Position numbers and translations under genes: made by a program
Notes under the pieces: model-generated
The model's database searches: none
What the model saw: only the letters and a program-made list of their open reading frames with translations
Told to the model about the DNA's origin: nothing
Assembly: GCF_000972845.2 (NCBI RefSeq)
Contig: NC_040011.1
Coordinates: forward strand, 23,911,213 to 23,975,212
Direction: 5' to 3'
Origin: Larimichthys crocea
Lineage: Eukaryota; Chordata; Actinopteri; Sciaenidae
DNA length: 64,000 nucleotides
Part shown: in pieces, positions 46,101 through 56,489 of the stretch
How the letters are laid out: the number at the start of each line of letters is the position of its first letter
Numbering within the stretch: the stretch's first letter is position 1

Positions 46101-49100
46101 CAGTGTACGTGGTACAAACAGGTCAAATACATTTTAAAATTCATCATCATAAACTGTAGGCTACAACAAACAAACTAAACCACTGGTTCTCAAACAGTGG
46201 TACGAGTACAACTCGTGGTACGCAAACTCCCTCTAGTGGTGAGGAATCTCATGTCAATCTTTTTTTGTTTGTTTGTTTAAAAACATACTAATTAAACTAC
46301 ACTACAAAATTTTTATTGAAAATAAACCGAGATATCTCGAATGTTTTTAAAAATAAGCTTTGTGTTGTAACGTTTTCTAAAATGTAACAGTTGGAGTGAC
46401 ATCCATTGCACGTCTGTCCGTCCTGGGAGAGGGATCCCTCCTCTGTGGCTCTTCCTGAGGTTTCTTCCACCTTTTTTCCCTGTTAAAGGTTTTTTGTGGG
46501 CAAGTTTTTCCTCACTCGAACCGAGGGTCTAAGGACAGAGGGTGTCACTCCCTGTACAGATTGTAAAGCCCTCCAAGGCAAATGTACTTTGTGACTTTGG
46601 GCTATACAAATAAAATTTTATTTGATTTGGAGGTGATGAAATGGTTCAAAAACTCTGTAATCGTGGTGTCAAACAGGAAATATTAGGAAGAGAAGTGTGG
46701 ATCAGGAGTACACCTAAAACACACTGCGGTTAGCTCAGTTGGTAGATGTACGAAGGCTCAGTCCTTGCTGCAGCAGCCCAGGGTTCGAATCCAAACTGCG
46801 ACCCTTTGCTGCATGTCATTTCCCATCTCTATCTCTCCCCACATTCCTGTCACTCTTCAGCTGTCTCTAGTGGTTCTGGGTATAAATGATCACTTTTTTT
46901 TTTTCATCGCCCATCCCTCATAATTCACTACGTGATGTAGGAGTTTTATTTGAAAGAGGTACGTATGTGTTATAATGCCCAGGAGGTAAACATGACCCTT
47001 TTGGTGGTTCTGGTGTTAAGCTCTGGTCATTCGTAATACAAATGAAATTATTATATTGTGAAATAAAAAGTTCATGAGAAAGAATTCAGATAGTATAAGT
47101 TAAAAATTAAAATATTTAAAAATAACTATTTCAGAAAAGGTCCAGAACAACATACTGCAAAGTAAATAAAATCAAAACTAAATACGTTTGTTCAAATTAA
47201 AGAAATCAAATTAATTAATAACTATTGTAATAATTACGTGTGTGTAAAAAAAAAGAAAAAAAAAAAAGAAAAAGCTTTATGTGATGAGCTCTTTGTTCTC
47301 ATTTCAGTCCTTCATTATGTCTGACATTTACTACACTGAATAATGAATTAGTTTAATAAGAGAATTAATTGAAAGACTAATCACTGAAGAAAAGTTTGTC
47401 AGCAGTTTGTCTAGCTTTCCTCACCAAATACAACTGTATGAAGAGGAGTAAACTGATCTTTTTCATATGCAAATTTCATATTTAGAGTTATCAGTTCTTT
47501 GTGACTTCAAGTGTGTGTGTGTGTGTGTCCGTGTGTCCGTGTGTCCACAGTGGCTGACAGCAGCAGTAACTGGGCAGTGTGTGGGAAGAGTTCAGGGATG
47601 GTGTCGATGCCTATGGCAGCCAGTGCCACCCACAAGGTGCAAATCGAGGTGATGCCTCTGTTCGCGGGACACCTGCCCTTCCCCAAGATCAAAGTGCTCA
47701 AGTACCTGCCCCACACTGCAGCAGTGGCCATCCAGCCAGACCCTGGTAAGACCCTGTCCCCACAACTTTACTTGCGTTTTCCTGCTAAACAGCAGCTGCA
47801 TGCTGTTCTGCAGCAGGTAAAGCAGGGAAACGTTCCAATGTCATTCAAGCAGCAGGTGTGATATTGTGCCTGTGTCAGCTGATGATCCAGCAGCAGCAGG
47901 TAGGCTGGCAGAAGCTGTGAGAGCGCTGCTTATTGAGGAGTATGTTGTGATCTGAAAGAGTAAACAGCATCCAAATATCAGCTAAACAACAAATTCACCT
48001 GACTGTTTAGGCAACATTCAGTTCAGGACCAACTTTGAGTTTAAATTTAAATGTATTATTTATTTATTATCTTTGGAAGTACAAAATGATTTCACTTTGT
48101 TTGTTAGCAGTTAGCCATTAGCTGGTAGTGACCTGTGATCAGCAGTTGGCTTTTAGCCATTAGCCATAAGTCATTAGCAATTAGTTGAAATGTTTTGAAA
48201 ATAAAAAATAATAAAGAAAATTGCACATTTGTAAACATTGCAAACCCTTTAAAGAGCAAATATTTAACCCAGATTTTACCCTTAAAAAAAATCATGAAAA
48301 TTGTGTTTTATCATTCATTTACTTTGGGGTACCTCAGGGCTCAGTGCTAGGTCCAGTTCTGTTCTCCATTTACATGCTCCCTCTAGGTCACATTATTCGT
48401 GAACATAATATCAGTATCCATTTTTACGCAGACGATACTCCGCTTTATTTAAGCTGTGACACATCTAATCACTTCCAGGTTGCAGGCAACCTCTTAAGCT
48501 TTTAAAATGTGACCAGAACATTAACACTAAATTCAATCAGCAAACATGCAACAAACATTAATATCACCCACCAGACATCAGCTTTTTAACAGACAACCAA
48601 TTCGATCTCAATTTTCCTCACACAGTGCAAGTTAACAGAAGCACAAATGTTTTACAGCTACAGTGGTAATCCTCGCCACAAACAGTCTCTCAGTTCATCA
48701 GTGAGCTTCTGCCTCTCTGGAGTTTATTGTAGTCCTGCACGGTGTTGCAGATGCTCGCATTATGTGCCACGAGTGCAATTTGTTTGTAACTTATCCCTCA
48801 CCTGTTGCTTTGTATTGTAGCTTAATTGGTCCAGGCTGACTTCATATCCCAAGTCCTTTTATTAATTATTTAATATCTGTCCATCAAAACTGCATCTTGT
48901 CTTGACATGACAGTTTCTTTGTTTCCATCCTCAGACAGCTGCGTGGAGAACGACAGCCTGTCCCTGCTGGATAAGACGTTGGACGACCAGGCGGACACGG
49001 CGAGCATCCGCAGCCGGGGCAGTGTGCACTCTGTGGGCAGCAGCGGCGACCAGCAGCAGAAGGGCGTGGCCATGCCACGTCTTGAGCCCTTCAGCCCCGG

Positions 49101-49185
49101 ACAGGTGTTCAACCACAGCCACACGCGGCAGGTCCTGGTGCTGCCCGCCACCGACGACCACATCATGGAGGTCAACGCTACATGA
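27954..49185 (+). CDS. trappc10: Trafficking protein particle complex subunit 10 (TRAPPC10), complete (1264 aa, 23 exons)
   Basis: Coding exons: 27954-28014, 32474-32555, 33648-33783, 36961-37160, 37312-37507, 37622-37733, 37823-38070, 38185-38331, 39066-39180, 39676-39752, 39937-40028, 40651-40791, 41176-41285, 42202-42731, 42829-42970, 43076-43234, 44252-44481, 44843-44943, 45038-45161, 45426-45590, 45869-46049, 47551-47745, 48935-49185. They total 3795 nt, and every junction keeps frame. Signatures matching vertebrate TRAPPC10 include [89 protein letters not shown] and [15 protein letters not shown]. The length agrees with the human protein (about 1260 aa). TRAPPC10 is a TRAPPII-specific subunit that tethers vesicles at the Golgi and supports Rab GTPase exchange. 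The N-terminal half is helical; the C-terminal half is predicted beta-sandwich. Intron 12 has U12-type splice signals. Exons 16 and 22 follow UG-rich tracts. No break or frameshift is seen. Confidence 0.96.
28116..28155. repeat. (GT)n microsatellite
   Basis: About 40 bp of perfect GT repeat, 100 bp inside trappc10 intron 1. Confidence 0.95.
28870..29025 (-). mobile_element. tRNA-derived SINE (minus strand)
   Basis: The reverse complement has TTAGCTCAGTATAGAGC (A-box region) and GGGTTCGACCCTG (B-box). A body follows that parallels the plus-strand SINE at 46722-46905, including the GCTGCAGCAGCCCAGGGTTC run. Confidence 0.6.
30724..31222 (+). mobile_element. CR1/L2-type LINE 3' fragment (copy 3)
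   Basis: It aligns with 183-732 of copy 1 from ATTCGATTACTGTAACTCCC to the tail GCTTTGGATAAAAGAATCAG. It is 5'-truncated and interrupted by stops. It lies in trappc10 intron 1, sense orientation. Confidence 0.7.
31255..31345 (-). repeat. LINE-tail-type repeat (minus)
   Basis: TATAGCACTAAATCATAACA followed by TAGAGCAGGTCCAGAGCG is the reverse complement of a fish LINE tail. A longer copy is at 35330-35480. Confidence 0.5.
32815..33310 (+). repeat. Interspersed repeat, copy 2 of the direct pair
   Basis: It occupies nearly half of trappc10 intron 2. The first 250 bp match 26926-27180; the second half continues the same repeat with TTGATTGACAGTTGGGTGCT and a purine-rich end. The small open frames here carry no known domain. 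Confidence 0.6.
33784..36960 (+). other. trappc10: trappc10 intron 3 (3.2 kb): contents
   Basis: A LINE-tail repeat on the minus strand lies at about 35330-35480. A possibly related GAGCAAGCACTTGTCGACAG segment lies near 35831. Otherwise I see only A/T-rich unique sequence and no exon-like frame with splice sites. Confidence 0.5.
35330..35480 (-). repeat. LINE-tail-type interspersed repeat
   Basis: The reverse complement ends in the familiar ATAAATAAGATTGAATTGAA tail, preceded by GGTCTAGACC-like and CATGAGCTTGCTCATGG segments. Confidence 0.5.
38638..39011. mobile_element. Family B DNA-transposon-like repeat in trappc10 intron 8
   Basis: The left end is GGCACATTCAGACAGAATCT. The right 160 bp are the inverted counterpart of 2500-2710 (shared GAGTCAGACTCAGATTTAGA). 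It ends only about 55 bp before trappc10 exon 9. Confidence 0.5.
40113..40199. repeat. Imperfect inverted repeat (hairpin) in trappc10 intron 11
   Basis: GCCTGATTAG plus 13 further bases at 40113-40135 pair with 40177-40199 (19 of 23 positions), around a 41-nt loop that contains TGTAAACA. It matches none of the repeat families seen elsewhere in the window. Confidence 0.5.
40792..41175 (+). other. trappc10: U12-type (minor spliceosome) GT-AG intron of trappc10
   Basis: The donor reads GTATCCTTC, an 8/9 match to the U12 consensus (A/G)TATCCTTT. A branch-point-like TTCCTTTAC lies at 41155-41163, with its adenosine (41162) 13 nt from the AG end. There is no long polypyrimidine tract between the branch site and the acceptor. 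The flanking codon is split GA|C, which restores EDYLQTS in register with the family. Confidence 0.8.
41810..41826 (+). repeat. Poly(A) run
   Basis: Seventeen A residues in trappc10 intron 13, about 55 bp upstream of the family A MITE piece at 41882. Confidence 0.9.
41882..41995. mobile_element. Family A MITE, partial copy in trappc10 intron 13
   Basis: AGACCTTTTTCACAGCAGCC and AAATAGTAGGTAAACGCAGG match the left half of the 25506 copy. It continues through GGGTGCTGCTGTGCTGCAGG. Confidence 0.5.
43019..43041 (+). repeat. (UG)n tract 35 nt upstream of trappc10 exon 16
   Basis: About eleven TG units are followed by T-rich DNA and a second GTGTGTGTT piece just before the acceptor at 43075. Exon 16 is 159 nt, a multiple of three. 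Confidence 0.8.
43733..44035. repeat. Interspersed repeat (GGACCAGTGTGTAGAATTTA type)
   Basis: It starts with AAAGGACCAGTGTGTAGAAT and TTAGTGCCATCTACTGGTG, a repeat I recall as very common in teleost introns. It is non-coding and sits in trappc10 intron 16. Confidence 0.5.
46172..46262. mobile_element. hAT-like transposon end
   Basis: ACTGGTTCTCAAACAGTGGT is followed by the inverted pair GTACGAGTAC / ACTCGTGGTAC and CCCTCTAGTGGT. This is the usual look of a hAT terminal region. It lies in trappc10 intron 21. Confidence 0.45.
46430..46622 (+). repeat. Fish LINE-tail-type interspersed repeat (plus)
   Basis: TTCCTGAGGTTTCTTCC, GAGGGTCTAAGGACAGAGGG and TTGGGCTATACAAATAAAAT are hallmark segments. 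The inverted counterpart is at 10684-10825. The AATAAA inside could act as a cryptic poly(A) site in trappc10 intron 21. Confidence 0.6.
46722..46905 (+). mobile_element. tRNA-derived SINE with near-perfect polymerase III boxes
   Basis: The A-box TAGCTCAGTTGG (46731-46742) and B-box GGTTCGAATCC (46782-46792) both fit the consensus. The body has TTGCTGCATGTCATTTCCC and a CTCTCCC run, ending near a T-rich stretch. The acceptor-stem halves do not pair, so this is a SINE and not a tRNA gene. Confidence 0.65.
47509..47550 (+). repeat. (UG)n / (GUGUCC)n tract at the trappc10 exon 22 acceptor
   Basis: A TG run followed by three GTGTGTCC-like units reaches the acceptor CCACAG at 47550. Exon 22 is 195 nt, a multiple of three. 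Confidence 0.8.
48220..48510 (+). pseudogene. CR1/L2-superfamily LINE reverse-transcriptase fragment
   Basis: One open frame reads [20 protein letters not shown] and, 20 residues later, [13 protein letters not shown]. The second contains the (F/Y)xDD catalytic box of reverse transcriptase. Flanking RT domains are absent. It lies in trappc10 intron 22, sense orientation. Confidence 0.75.
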
Positions 49186-52053
49186 CCCTGGTGGCGAGAC
49201 CACCAGCCCCCTTCTTACAGAACTGAACCCAAGCCCTGGACGGACTCTATTGAGCTTTTGCTCTGGGGTATATCGGGTCCATGAGTCCATGTCGAGGATC
49301 GCTACAGGTCGCCGGGATGGACTCACCCCCTAAGCATGAAACGATCACAACACTGGAGACATTAGGGACTAGACACGGTGACGAGCCAATGACATCTGCT
49401 GATAAAAATTGAAATAAAATTTTTTCTTTGCCATACTTTGTACATAGCTCATTGGATGGATTTATAGTTCTAAATATATAAATATATATATGGACTGATC
49501 AATCAGATCGGTGCCTGTTGTGCTCCTTGGAACTGAAGAATCACAGTCCTGATTGTCCCATGATGCACCAAAGCCCTAGATGTGTGTAAGCCTCGATCAG
49601 CTACTCAAGTACTGTAACTTTGACTGAGTGTGTTCGCTGTACGTGCTGTCCCTGCACCTCTCAGACAGTCTTCTCTTTTACATTTGAGACTTTGGTCCTG
49701 ATGATTACGCTCACGTTAAATAAATAAGCTGCTGTTTTCGTCACAACCAGGAAGGTTAACAAACGCCATAATCCTGACAGACTCTTCTGTGCCGCGGATA
49801 CAAACAATATTCCCTCTGTTGTATGCTGAAGTAGAATGTTAACTTTAGGCTCCCAATACATGCTATTAACCTGATAATGGTACAACCCAACCAATGTGTG
49901 AGAGGCTAGAAATGTTGTCACGTGGGACCCCTCGTGAAGTTCTGGTGACGTGTTTTTCTTTCTCTTCTCTCAACACGTTCTACAATATGTTGATGACACT
50001 GACCTGTACGACCTAAAATGTGGTGAAGCCAGAGAGGCAGGCAGGCTGTGATTGTTTGGAGTCCAACATGTGGTCATGGCAAAGTAACAGCGAGCGTCAC
50101 AGTAACCACGTTGAAAGGGAAAAAATGTGTTGTCTGAAGCCGTCACCTTCCTTTTCTGCAGCGGTCGTTTGCAGTTGCCGCATTTGTTACAATTCGAGTT
50201 TTCTTCACACCAGAGGGAATATATTTGGTATCAGCAGGATAGAGGAAGTCTATAGATGTCCAGCATCTGGACAGTTGTAACATCATCATGTGAAAAGATT
50301 CCAAAAAAAAGAAAATTCTGTCACTTTTAAACTGACACTGCTAGTACAAGTTTAAACTTGTTAAGATACGATAAGAACACTAGATCCAACACTGATTTGA
50401 TTGTTTGTTTTTCTGATAATTCTCCAAAATTCACAATCGATATCCTGTTGTCAGGTTTTATTTGGAACTGGAAGATCTAAAAACAGTTTTTGCTCCATTG
50501 GGACAGAAACAAGTTTGATTCTGAGTACATGTGGTGACTCTTGTGAAACTAAAACAGCGACTTGTGTGTCTGACTCGGACGCAAACATCAGCACAAAATC
50601 TTCAAATCTAAAAGCATTAAAGACGTGAGAGGCTCAGAGTAGCGGTGTGTATCTGTAGTTCTGTGTATGTGTGAGTGTGTGTGTGTGTGAGAGAGTGTGT
50701 GAGTGTGTGAGATCAGGTGAGACTTTTAAACAAGGATCAACCAGTGCACATTATTGTCTATCTATTGTCTTACCTATCAGTGGATTGTTCATATACAGTG
50801 TGTGTATATTTATTCTGTCTGAGTGTGTGTGTGTGTGTGTTTGATTGGGGTGTGTGTGCGTCGCCAAAATCCGTGTCCGAGCTATGCACACATACCGACA
50901 GGTGTTGAATAGATGAATGAAATATTTCTTCATTCGTTTATTTGAAAGGATGAATGTTCTTCTGCTCTCCTTCCTCCCTCCCCCGGCGCACACACACACA
51001 GTGTAACTACAGCCTCCTGCTCCTCTTTGACCACTGTACATACTGATCTGTAAATACTGAGTCAAATCAAAATCATCTTTGATTGCCAACTATATTAAAA
51101 AATCATTGGAACTGACTTCCTGTGTGCTGTTTGGATGTCTCCTCACACATCTGATCATTCAACAAGAGCTTTCTAAGACTGATCTGGCTCTGTCAGACCT
51201 CCAGTTCGTCCCAAAGGTGTGTCATGTCTGGAGCTTCAAGTTCACGTTCAGCTAAACTATAAACTTTCCATGTGCAGTGTTAGTGTTGTGTGGTATGAGA
51301 AGGATTCAGGCTTAAAAACTAACTCTTTTAGTTGTTATGAAGACAACTCTGATCAACTCTGCAGAGACTGAGCTGAGATACTAAAATGTGTTTCTCCCAG
51401 CAGATGAGGGTCAGGCCCTCTGAGGGGTTCCAAGATAAATGATATGACATCTATTTTTTTGCTTTTTCTTACTGCCTCTGACATCCTCTGAACAGGATCT
51501 TTGGTTGAAGTCAAGCGTCCGTCACAAGCTGCTGTCTTCTTTGTTATTTCCAGCTACACTGTAGTTTGGTTGCGGATGGCAGACGTGAAAGACTAATTAT
51601 TTTATTTATTGATTTGATAGCTACAGAGGGAGACAGTCTTATTTTCTTTTTTTATTCTTCACAAAGTGGTTTCAGTTTCTAATTTCTGTATTTGGATGGG
51701 TCAGAGAGGTGAGACAAAGAGTAACTCAAAGTTCAAAATAATTCATCTAGATGTCAAAAGCATTTATATTTTATATTTTTAATAGTAATATTTGTTGTTT
51801 TGAGCACCAACAACTTTAATGGTGTTCCACAGTGTTAGAACTGGATCACCGCAGAACTTTTTGTGTTTGGGGTCTTTGATTCATTTGTTTAATGATTTCT
51901 GTGGAGCTGATCTGAGACCCGTCTCTCTGTCTCCCCGCCCCTCTCACCTTATCTGTCTGTCTGCTTGCTCCTCATTAACATAATGAAGCACCTGCACAGC
52001 GGGAGGTCTTACAGGTTAAAACAAACGCCTCTGCTCTGTGGGAGCAACCAAAC
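49186..52053 (+). other. trappc10 3' UTR and spacer to gdf3
   Basis: The first part is transcribed 3' UTR, with a poly(A) signal at 49413 and possibly later ones. Short (TG)n patches occur near 50675 and 50821. No exon is supported. The last 150 bp before gdf3 have GC-box-like CCCCGCCCC (51944 region) and an E-box CACCTG (51989-51994), but no evident TATA box. Confidence 0.5.
49413..49418 (+). promoter_or_regulatory. First poly(A) signal AATAAA of trappc10
   Basis: This AATAAA lies about 230 nt after the trappc10 stop. Further AATAAA-like sites occur downstream (for example near 49718), so a longer 3' UTR is possible. Confidence 0.45.
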
Positions 52054-54423
52054 ATGAGGAGCATGAGGAGGCCACACGGGACTCTCCTGGCGGTGTTAGC
52101 GGTGTGTTTCCTCGGAGTGTGTGCCCTCTCACATGTGGACGAGATGAAGACTCAGGAGCGGCTCTTCCTCAGCTCTCTGGGGCTCTCCGGGCCGCCGCGT
52201 CCCAGCCACCAGCCCCGGCGCCGCGTCCCCTCCGCGCTCTGGAGGATGTTCCGGAGGTCAGAGAACATGCAGGCCCAGGAGAGCGACCCCTGCACGGTGT
52301 CCGAGTACGGAGTTCGCGGGAACATCATCCGATACGTGCAGGACCAAGGTGGGCAGTGTTTTCATATTCATGTAAAATATAAATAAATAAATAAATAATT
52401 TTTTTTATTTATTTATATATAATATTTCCTTTTCAGATTCTCAGTGCTTAAAATCTGCATATTTCATCTTTAAATAATCAATAATTCATTTAGATAATAT
52501 CAGAGACATACCTAAACATCTGGAGCATGTCCAGGACACCAAACATGAGTTAGTTTTGGTAAAAGTATAATTAATGGCCAACAGCTGAAAGAATTGACAT
52601 TTTAAACATAAACATCATAAATTCTGTGCTGTAATCACAATAACAATATGACCTAATTACAATGAGATGCTATGATAGTGACTGTGACCCTCGTTTCTAG
52701 ATCAAATCTGATCATTTTGCTTAAAGACTTGGAGAATTGGAGCTGCAACAAACAAGTCAGAGCGTTGTCATTTTCTAGATTATTAAAGTTCAGAAAGTCT
52801 AGCCCATCACAAGATCCAAGAGCATAAAGGGGCTCAGACTCAAAGATAAACCAGTTCATTCAAATCGTAGCCTGGAGATAAAGATTGCATCTTCTTGGTT
52901 GTTTGAAATAACTACAGAGTTAACTAACAGAATATCAGAGCTTAGAAAAATGCTGAAAGCCGCTAGATCCCTTTCTCCATGGTGAGAGGAGACAGTTTTG
53001 AAGTAAGTAAGATCGACTGAGCTTAAAGAAAGTGATAAATAATAGATTTTTAGATCAACTTCATGATTCTCAGGTAGGTCTTTGTGCACAGCACTAACAA
53101 TTCTGTATGTTTGGACAATAATGTTGCAAATTTAATTAATTTAGTTTAAGTGTGAAATGTTCTAAAGGAGCCCCCCCCAAAAAATTCCTTGAGTGTTGTG
53201 GTTCTGTGCTGCAAAGCTCAGCTCATCCGTGTTCATAAAAGAAAGCAGGTTCAGCCAGAAAAAGTCTAATAATGTCAAAGCTATGCACACAGGTGTGAGA
53301 TAGAGAGAGTCTACACTGTTATTTACTAGTCCAAGTGTTATTGAGCGACCTGACACAGCAATCAAAGCACATTTTTATCAAGAAAAGCTTCTGACGACGC
53401 CGTGAAAGGCTTGTTATTCTGCTGTGTTTGCACTAAATCCTCAAGTAGACGCACTTCAGTAAAATAAAAAGTGCAATAGTAATCATGCAGCTGATCTCCT
53501 CTTACATAAAACTCCTCATGAACCCTTGAGAAACTGTCATGTCCTTGTTAAAATGCTGGTGTTTTGCAGGCCGGCTGGTGTCTGGCTGGAGCAGCAGCTG
53601 TCAGACTTGTCTGGAGAAGCAGCTCTTCTTCAACATGTCGGTCCTACAGCCTGTGGAGCTGCTGTCTCTGGCTCAGCTGGAAATCAAGTTCCACTGGAAG
53701 CCCTTCAGACCTGCAGAACTCCTGCAGGGGCCCCGGGCCCTCAGCGTGTCGCTGTATAAAGTGATTCGAGCCACGCTGAGGGGAGCCAATCCTCAGGCCA
53801 ACCGCAGACTCCTGCTGTCCCAGTCAGTCCAGCTGCAGCCTGAACCTACCTCCATCACCATGGACCTCACCGTGCTGGCAGAGGGCTGGCGCAAACCGGG
53901 ACGCAACTACGGTTTGGTTCTAGAGCTGCTGCCTCTCAGCACGGATCCAGAAGAGCTTCTGTCTTTTCACCCAGGGAACTCCCTCCCGTTGGAACCAGCC
54001 TTCACCCTGCCGCTGGTCCAAGCCTCTCTGGTGGCCGTCTCCCTCAACCCCCACCAGTGTCGCTCCAGACAGAGAAGAAGCGCTGTCCATCTCCCCGTGA
54101 CACCCAGCAATGTGTGCAAGGCCCGCCGCCTCTACATCGATTTCAAAGACGTGGGCTGGCAGGACTGGATCATCGCTCCGCAGGGCTATATGGCCAACTA
54201 CTGCCACGGCGAGTGCCCGTTCCCACTTAGCGAGAGTCTGAACGGCACCAACCATGCCATCCTGCAGACCCTGGTACACTCTCTGGACCCTCATGGGACA
54301 CCACAACCCTGCTGCGTCCCCATCCGCCTCTCCCCGATCTCCATGCTCTACTACGACAACAACGACAACGTGGTGCTCCGGCACTACCAGGACATGGTGG
54401 TGGATGAGTGCGGGTGTCGATGA
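52054..54423 (+). CDS. gdf3: Vg1/GDF3-type TGF-beta superfamily ligand precursor, complete (382 aa)
   Basis: There are two exons, 52054-52348 and 53570-54423 (phase 1 junction), the architecture usual for GDF1/GDF3/Vg1. Residues 1-24 form a signal peptide after the basic start MRSMRR; a second in-frame ATG lies at 52063. The prodomain spans about 25-268. The furin site RSRQRR (263-268) precedes a 114-residue mature domain with seven cysteines: C281, C310, C314, C346, C347, C379 and C381 (ending CGCR). [12 protein letters not shown] and [20 protein letters not shown] are strongly Vg1-like. N-glycosylation sequons occur at NMS (120) in the prodomain and NGT (323) in the mature domain. Unpaired prodomain cysteines are C80, C109, C112 and C262. 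Family knowledge: Vg1/Gdf3 is maternally supplied and works as a heterodimer with Nodal ligands in mesendoderm and left-right patterning. Teleost naming (gdf3, dvr1, vg1) varies; gdf1 is the alternative label. Confidence 0.92.
52683..52935 (+). repeat. Diverged direct repeat, copy 1 (gdf3 intron)
   Basis: GTGACCCTCGTTTCTAGATC, ATTTTCTAGATTAT, AAATCGTAGCCTGGAGATAA and TAACAGAATAT recur in the same order and orientation at 54656-54945. The remainder of the gdf3 intron (52349-53569) shows nothing else I recognise. Confidence 0.65.
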
Positions 54424-54606
54424 GGTTCTGATTGGCCCGTGACTATCAAATATCCATCACTTCTTTTTAAGCTTCTCAGTCTGAATTCTCAGTTTCTTAA
54501 TGATGATTTAAACAGATTTTTCAATGAACAGTCAATGTTTTTTTAAAGAATTTGTATGTTTGTTCTCACAGAAATGTCAATTCATTCAATTTATACAAAG
54601 GCTGAT

Positions 54607-54624
54607 AATAAAAATTACAATAAA
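54607..54624 (+). promoter_or_regulatory. Paired poly(A) signals of gdf3
   Basis: Two AATAAA motifs (54607-54612 and 54619-54624) lie about 185-200 nt after the gdf3 stop, implying a 3' UTR of roughly 200 nt. Confidence 0.6.
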
Positions 54625-54655
54625 GTCACACTGATGGATTGAATATGAAAGATAA

Positions 54656-54945
54656 TTTTGGTGACCCTCGTTTTTAGATCAAATCTGGTCATTTCGCTGC
54701 AAGAACACATGATTTGGGACATTGTCAGTTTCTTGGTGGATTTTCTAGATTATCAGAAAATGGCACCAACACAAGACCCAAGATCCTTTGGGTGTAAACC
54801 TGAAGACTGAGGTCGATCTTCAAGTGGTCAAGTTCCAGTTGATCAACTTTTAGATAAATCGGTTCATTAAAATATGCGTAATCGTAGCCTGAAGATAAAG
54901 TTTCTTGGTCATTTCAAATAATTCCATAGTTAGCTAAGAGAATAT
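54656..54945 (+). repeat. Diverged direct repeat, copy 2 (downstream of gdf3)
   Basis: It parallels copy 1, with GTGACCCTCGTTTTTAGATC at the start and TAATCGTAGCCTGAAGATAA near the end. It begins about 30 bp after the gdf3 poly(A) signals. Together the copies bracket gdf3 exon 2. Confidence 0.65.
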
Positions 54946-55423
54946 TAGAATCATGTGAGCTTGTTTTTCTAAGTTTGGAGGCTAACTTTCGCGCTTATTG
55001 TGGGTTTAACTTAAAAATCATCAGCTCATACATTCGATCTTCATGTTGAGTCTCAATTAATCAAACGTTCAGAGTCGGTGTCGGCCTTTTCATGTCATCA
55101 CTGTTTAAACGTCTCACTGACACAGACCAGCGACTCTTTTATCTACAAATGGAGAAATTAACTCTCTTATCTCACCTTCCTGCCTGATAACACCCCCGAC
55201 CACCTCCCTCACTGAGCCAGACAGACCACTGGGGTTGCCATGACGATGGCTGGTTGCCTCAGCAACCCGAGAGAGGCTGACAGGTTTGTAGTAATTAGTG
55301 AGAGAGACGGAGAAGGAAGAGAGGAGGAGAGACCCAGTAATCAGTCTTAGGCTTCCGGAACGTTCCCCCAACATTGCCAATGGGTTATGGTAATATTATT
55401 GAAAATGTTCTTGATATGAAGCA

Positions 55424-55425
<2 letters not shown>

Positions 55426-55459
<34 letters not shown>
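55426..55459 (+). repeat. Poly(T) run of 34
   Basis: An uninterrupted T stretch, possibly the tail of a minus-strand retroposon; no body is recognised next to it. Confidence 0.9.
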
Positions 55460-55460
<1 letters not shown>

Positions 55461-56489
55461 TGTGAAAACATTATTGGTCATTCCTGTTATTGAATTGAAC
55501 ATGAAAAAATGTGTCAACCCATTGTTATGGGAATTTTTAAAGAAGAACCCTTGAATAAGGAGGACTGGATTCAAAGTTTAAGTTGAATTTATTATTCTTG
55601 TACAAGAAGGAGCGTTTAACAGTGCAACACACAAGAGGGTTACAGAGAAAAGGTTCCCTGAGGAGCTCTGACAGTTGGTTCTTATACATTTCTTAAAATG
55701 GGCTGTCTCAGACACCTCCCCACTGACAATTTCCTTTTTTGGTTTTCTGCTCAGTAATGAACATTATGTTACTTGTCCAAAATGACACTTCCCTTAACCT
55801 GTCTCTCTTGTCCTTGAACTATTTTTTAAATTATCTCTCCCTGCCAGCCTCAGTAAACACATGTCAAAAAAGGAAAGTGGACGAGACGTGCAAAAGACAG
55901 GAGTTAAAACATCAGCAACCCAGTATAATCCTAATTTTTATAACACCCATTAAACTCTTTAGACACAGTCAGTGCTGTGTCATATTACACATGTCCATAC
56001 CAAAGACAGGAAACTGCTCCAACACTTTGACAAACAGAAATATTGTGGATATATCATGAGCATCACTTCATACAAAGTTTCTGAAGCTTTATGATCATGA
56101 TTTATGATCTTGAGTAGAAGTTAATATTTAAGATTCTGCTGTGTTTGTATAGTGCCCGTCATGTGTCATGTTTGGAAAAATGAATGCACTCATAGCTACA
56201 TGTATGTTTGTGTTTAGGAGCTGGAATTAAGTGTTATCATACATTGTAGACAGGTGCATAATAAATGCATTGAATATGACTGAAATTATTCCATGTTCAT
56301 TAGTCTACACTGCTATATGTACAGGACATACAGAGGATTGCATTGACTGAAATTACAATTCTCTCATATCCCTGGTGCAAAACGAGCAATAAACATGAAA
56401 ATATAAAAGGTATAAAGAAATATAAAAATGATGTACACAGTAAATATAGAAGGCATTCAGCAACTGACTTTGGATAAAGTGGCTGTTAG

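Noticed and set aside
46722..46795. Possible tRNA gene with excellent A and B boxes
   Set aside because: The arms do not pair into a cloverleaf and a SINE body follows, so it was called a SINE.
52038..52382. Overlapping plus-strand frame beginning 16 bases before the gdf3 ATG
   Set aside because: Out of frame with gdf3; it is Pro/Arg/Ala-rich shadow sequence without a signal peptide.
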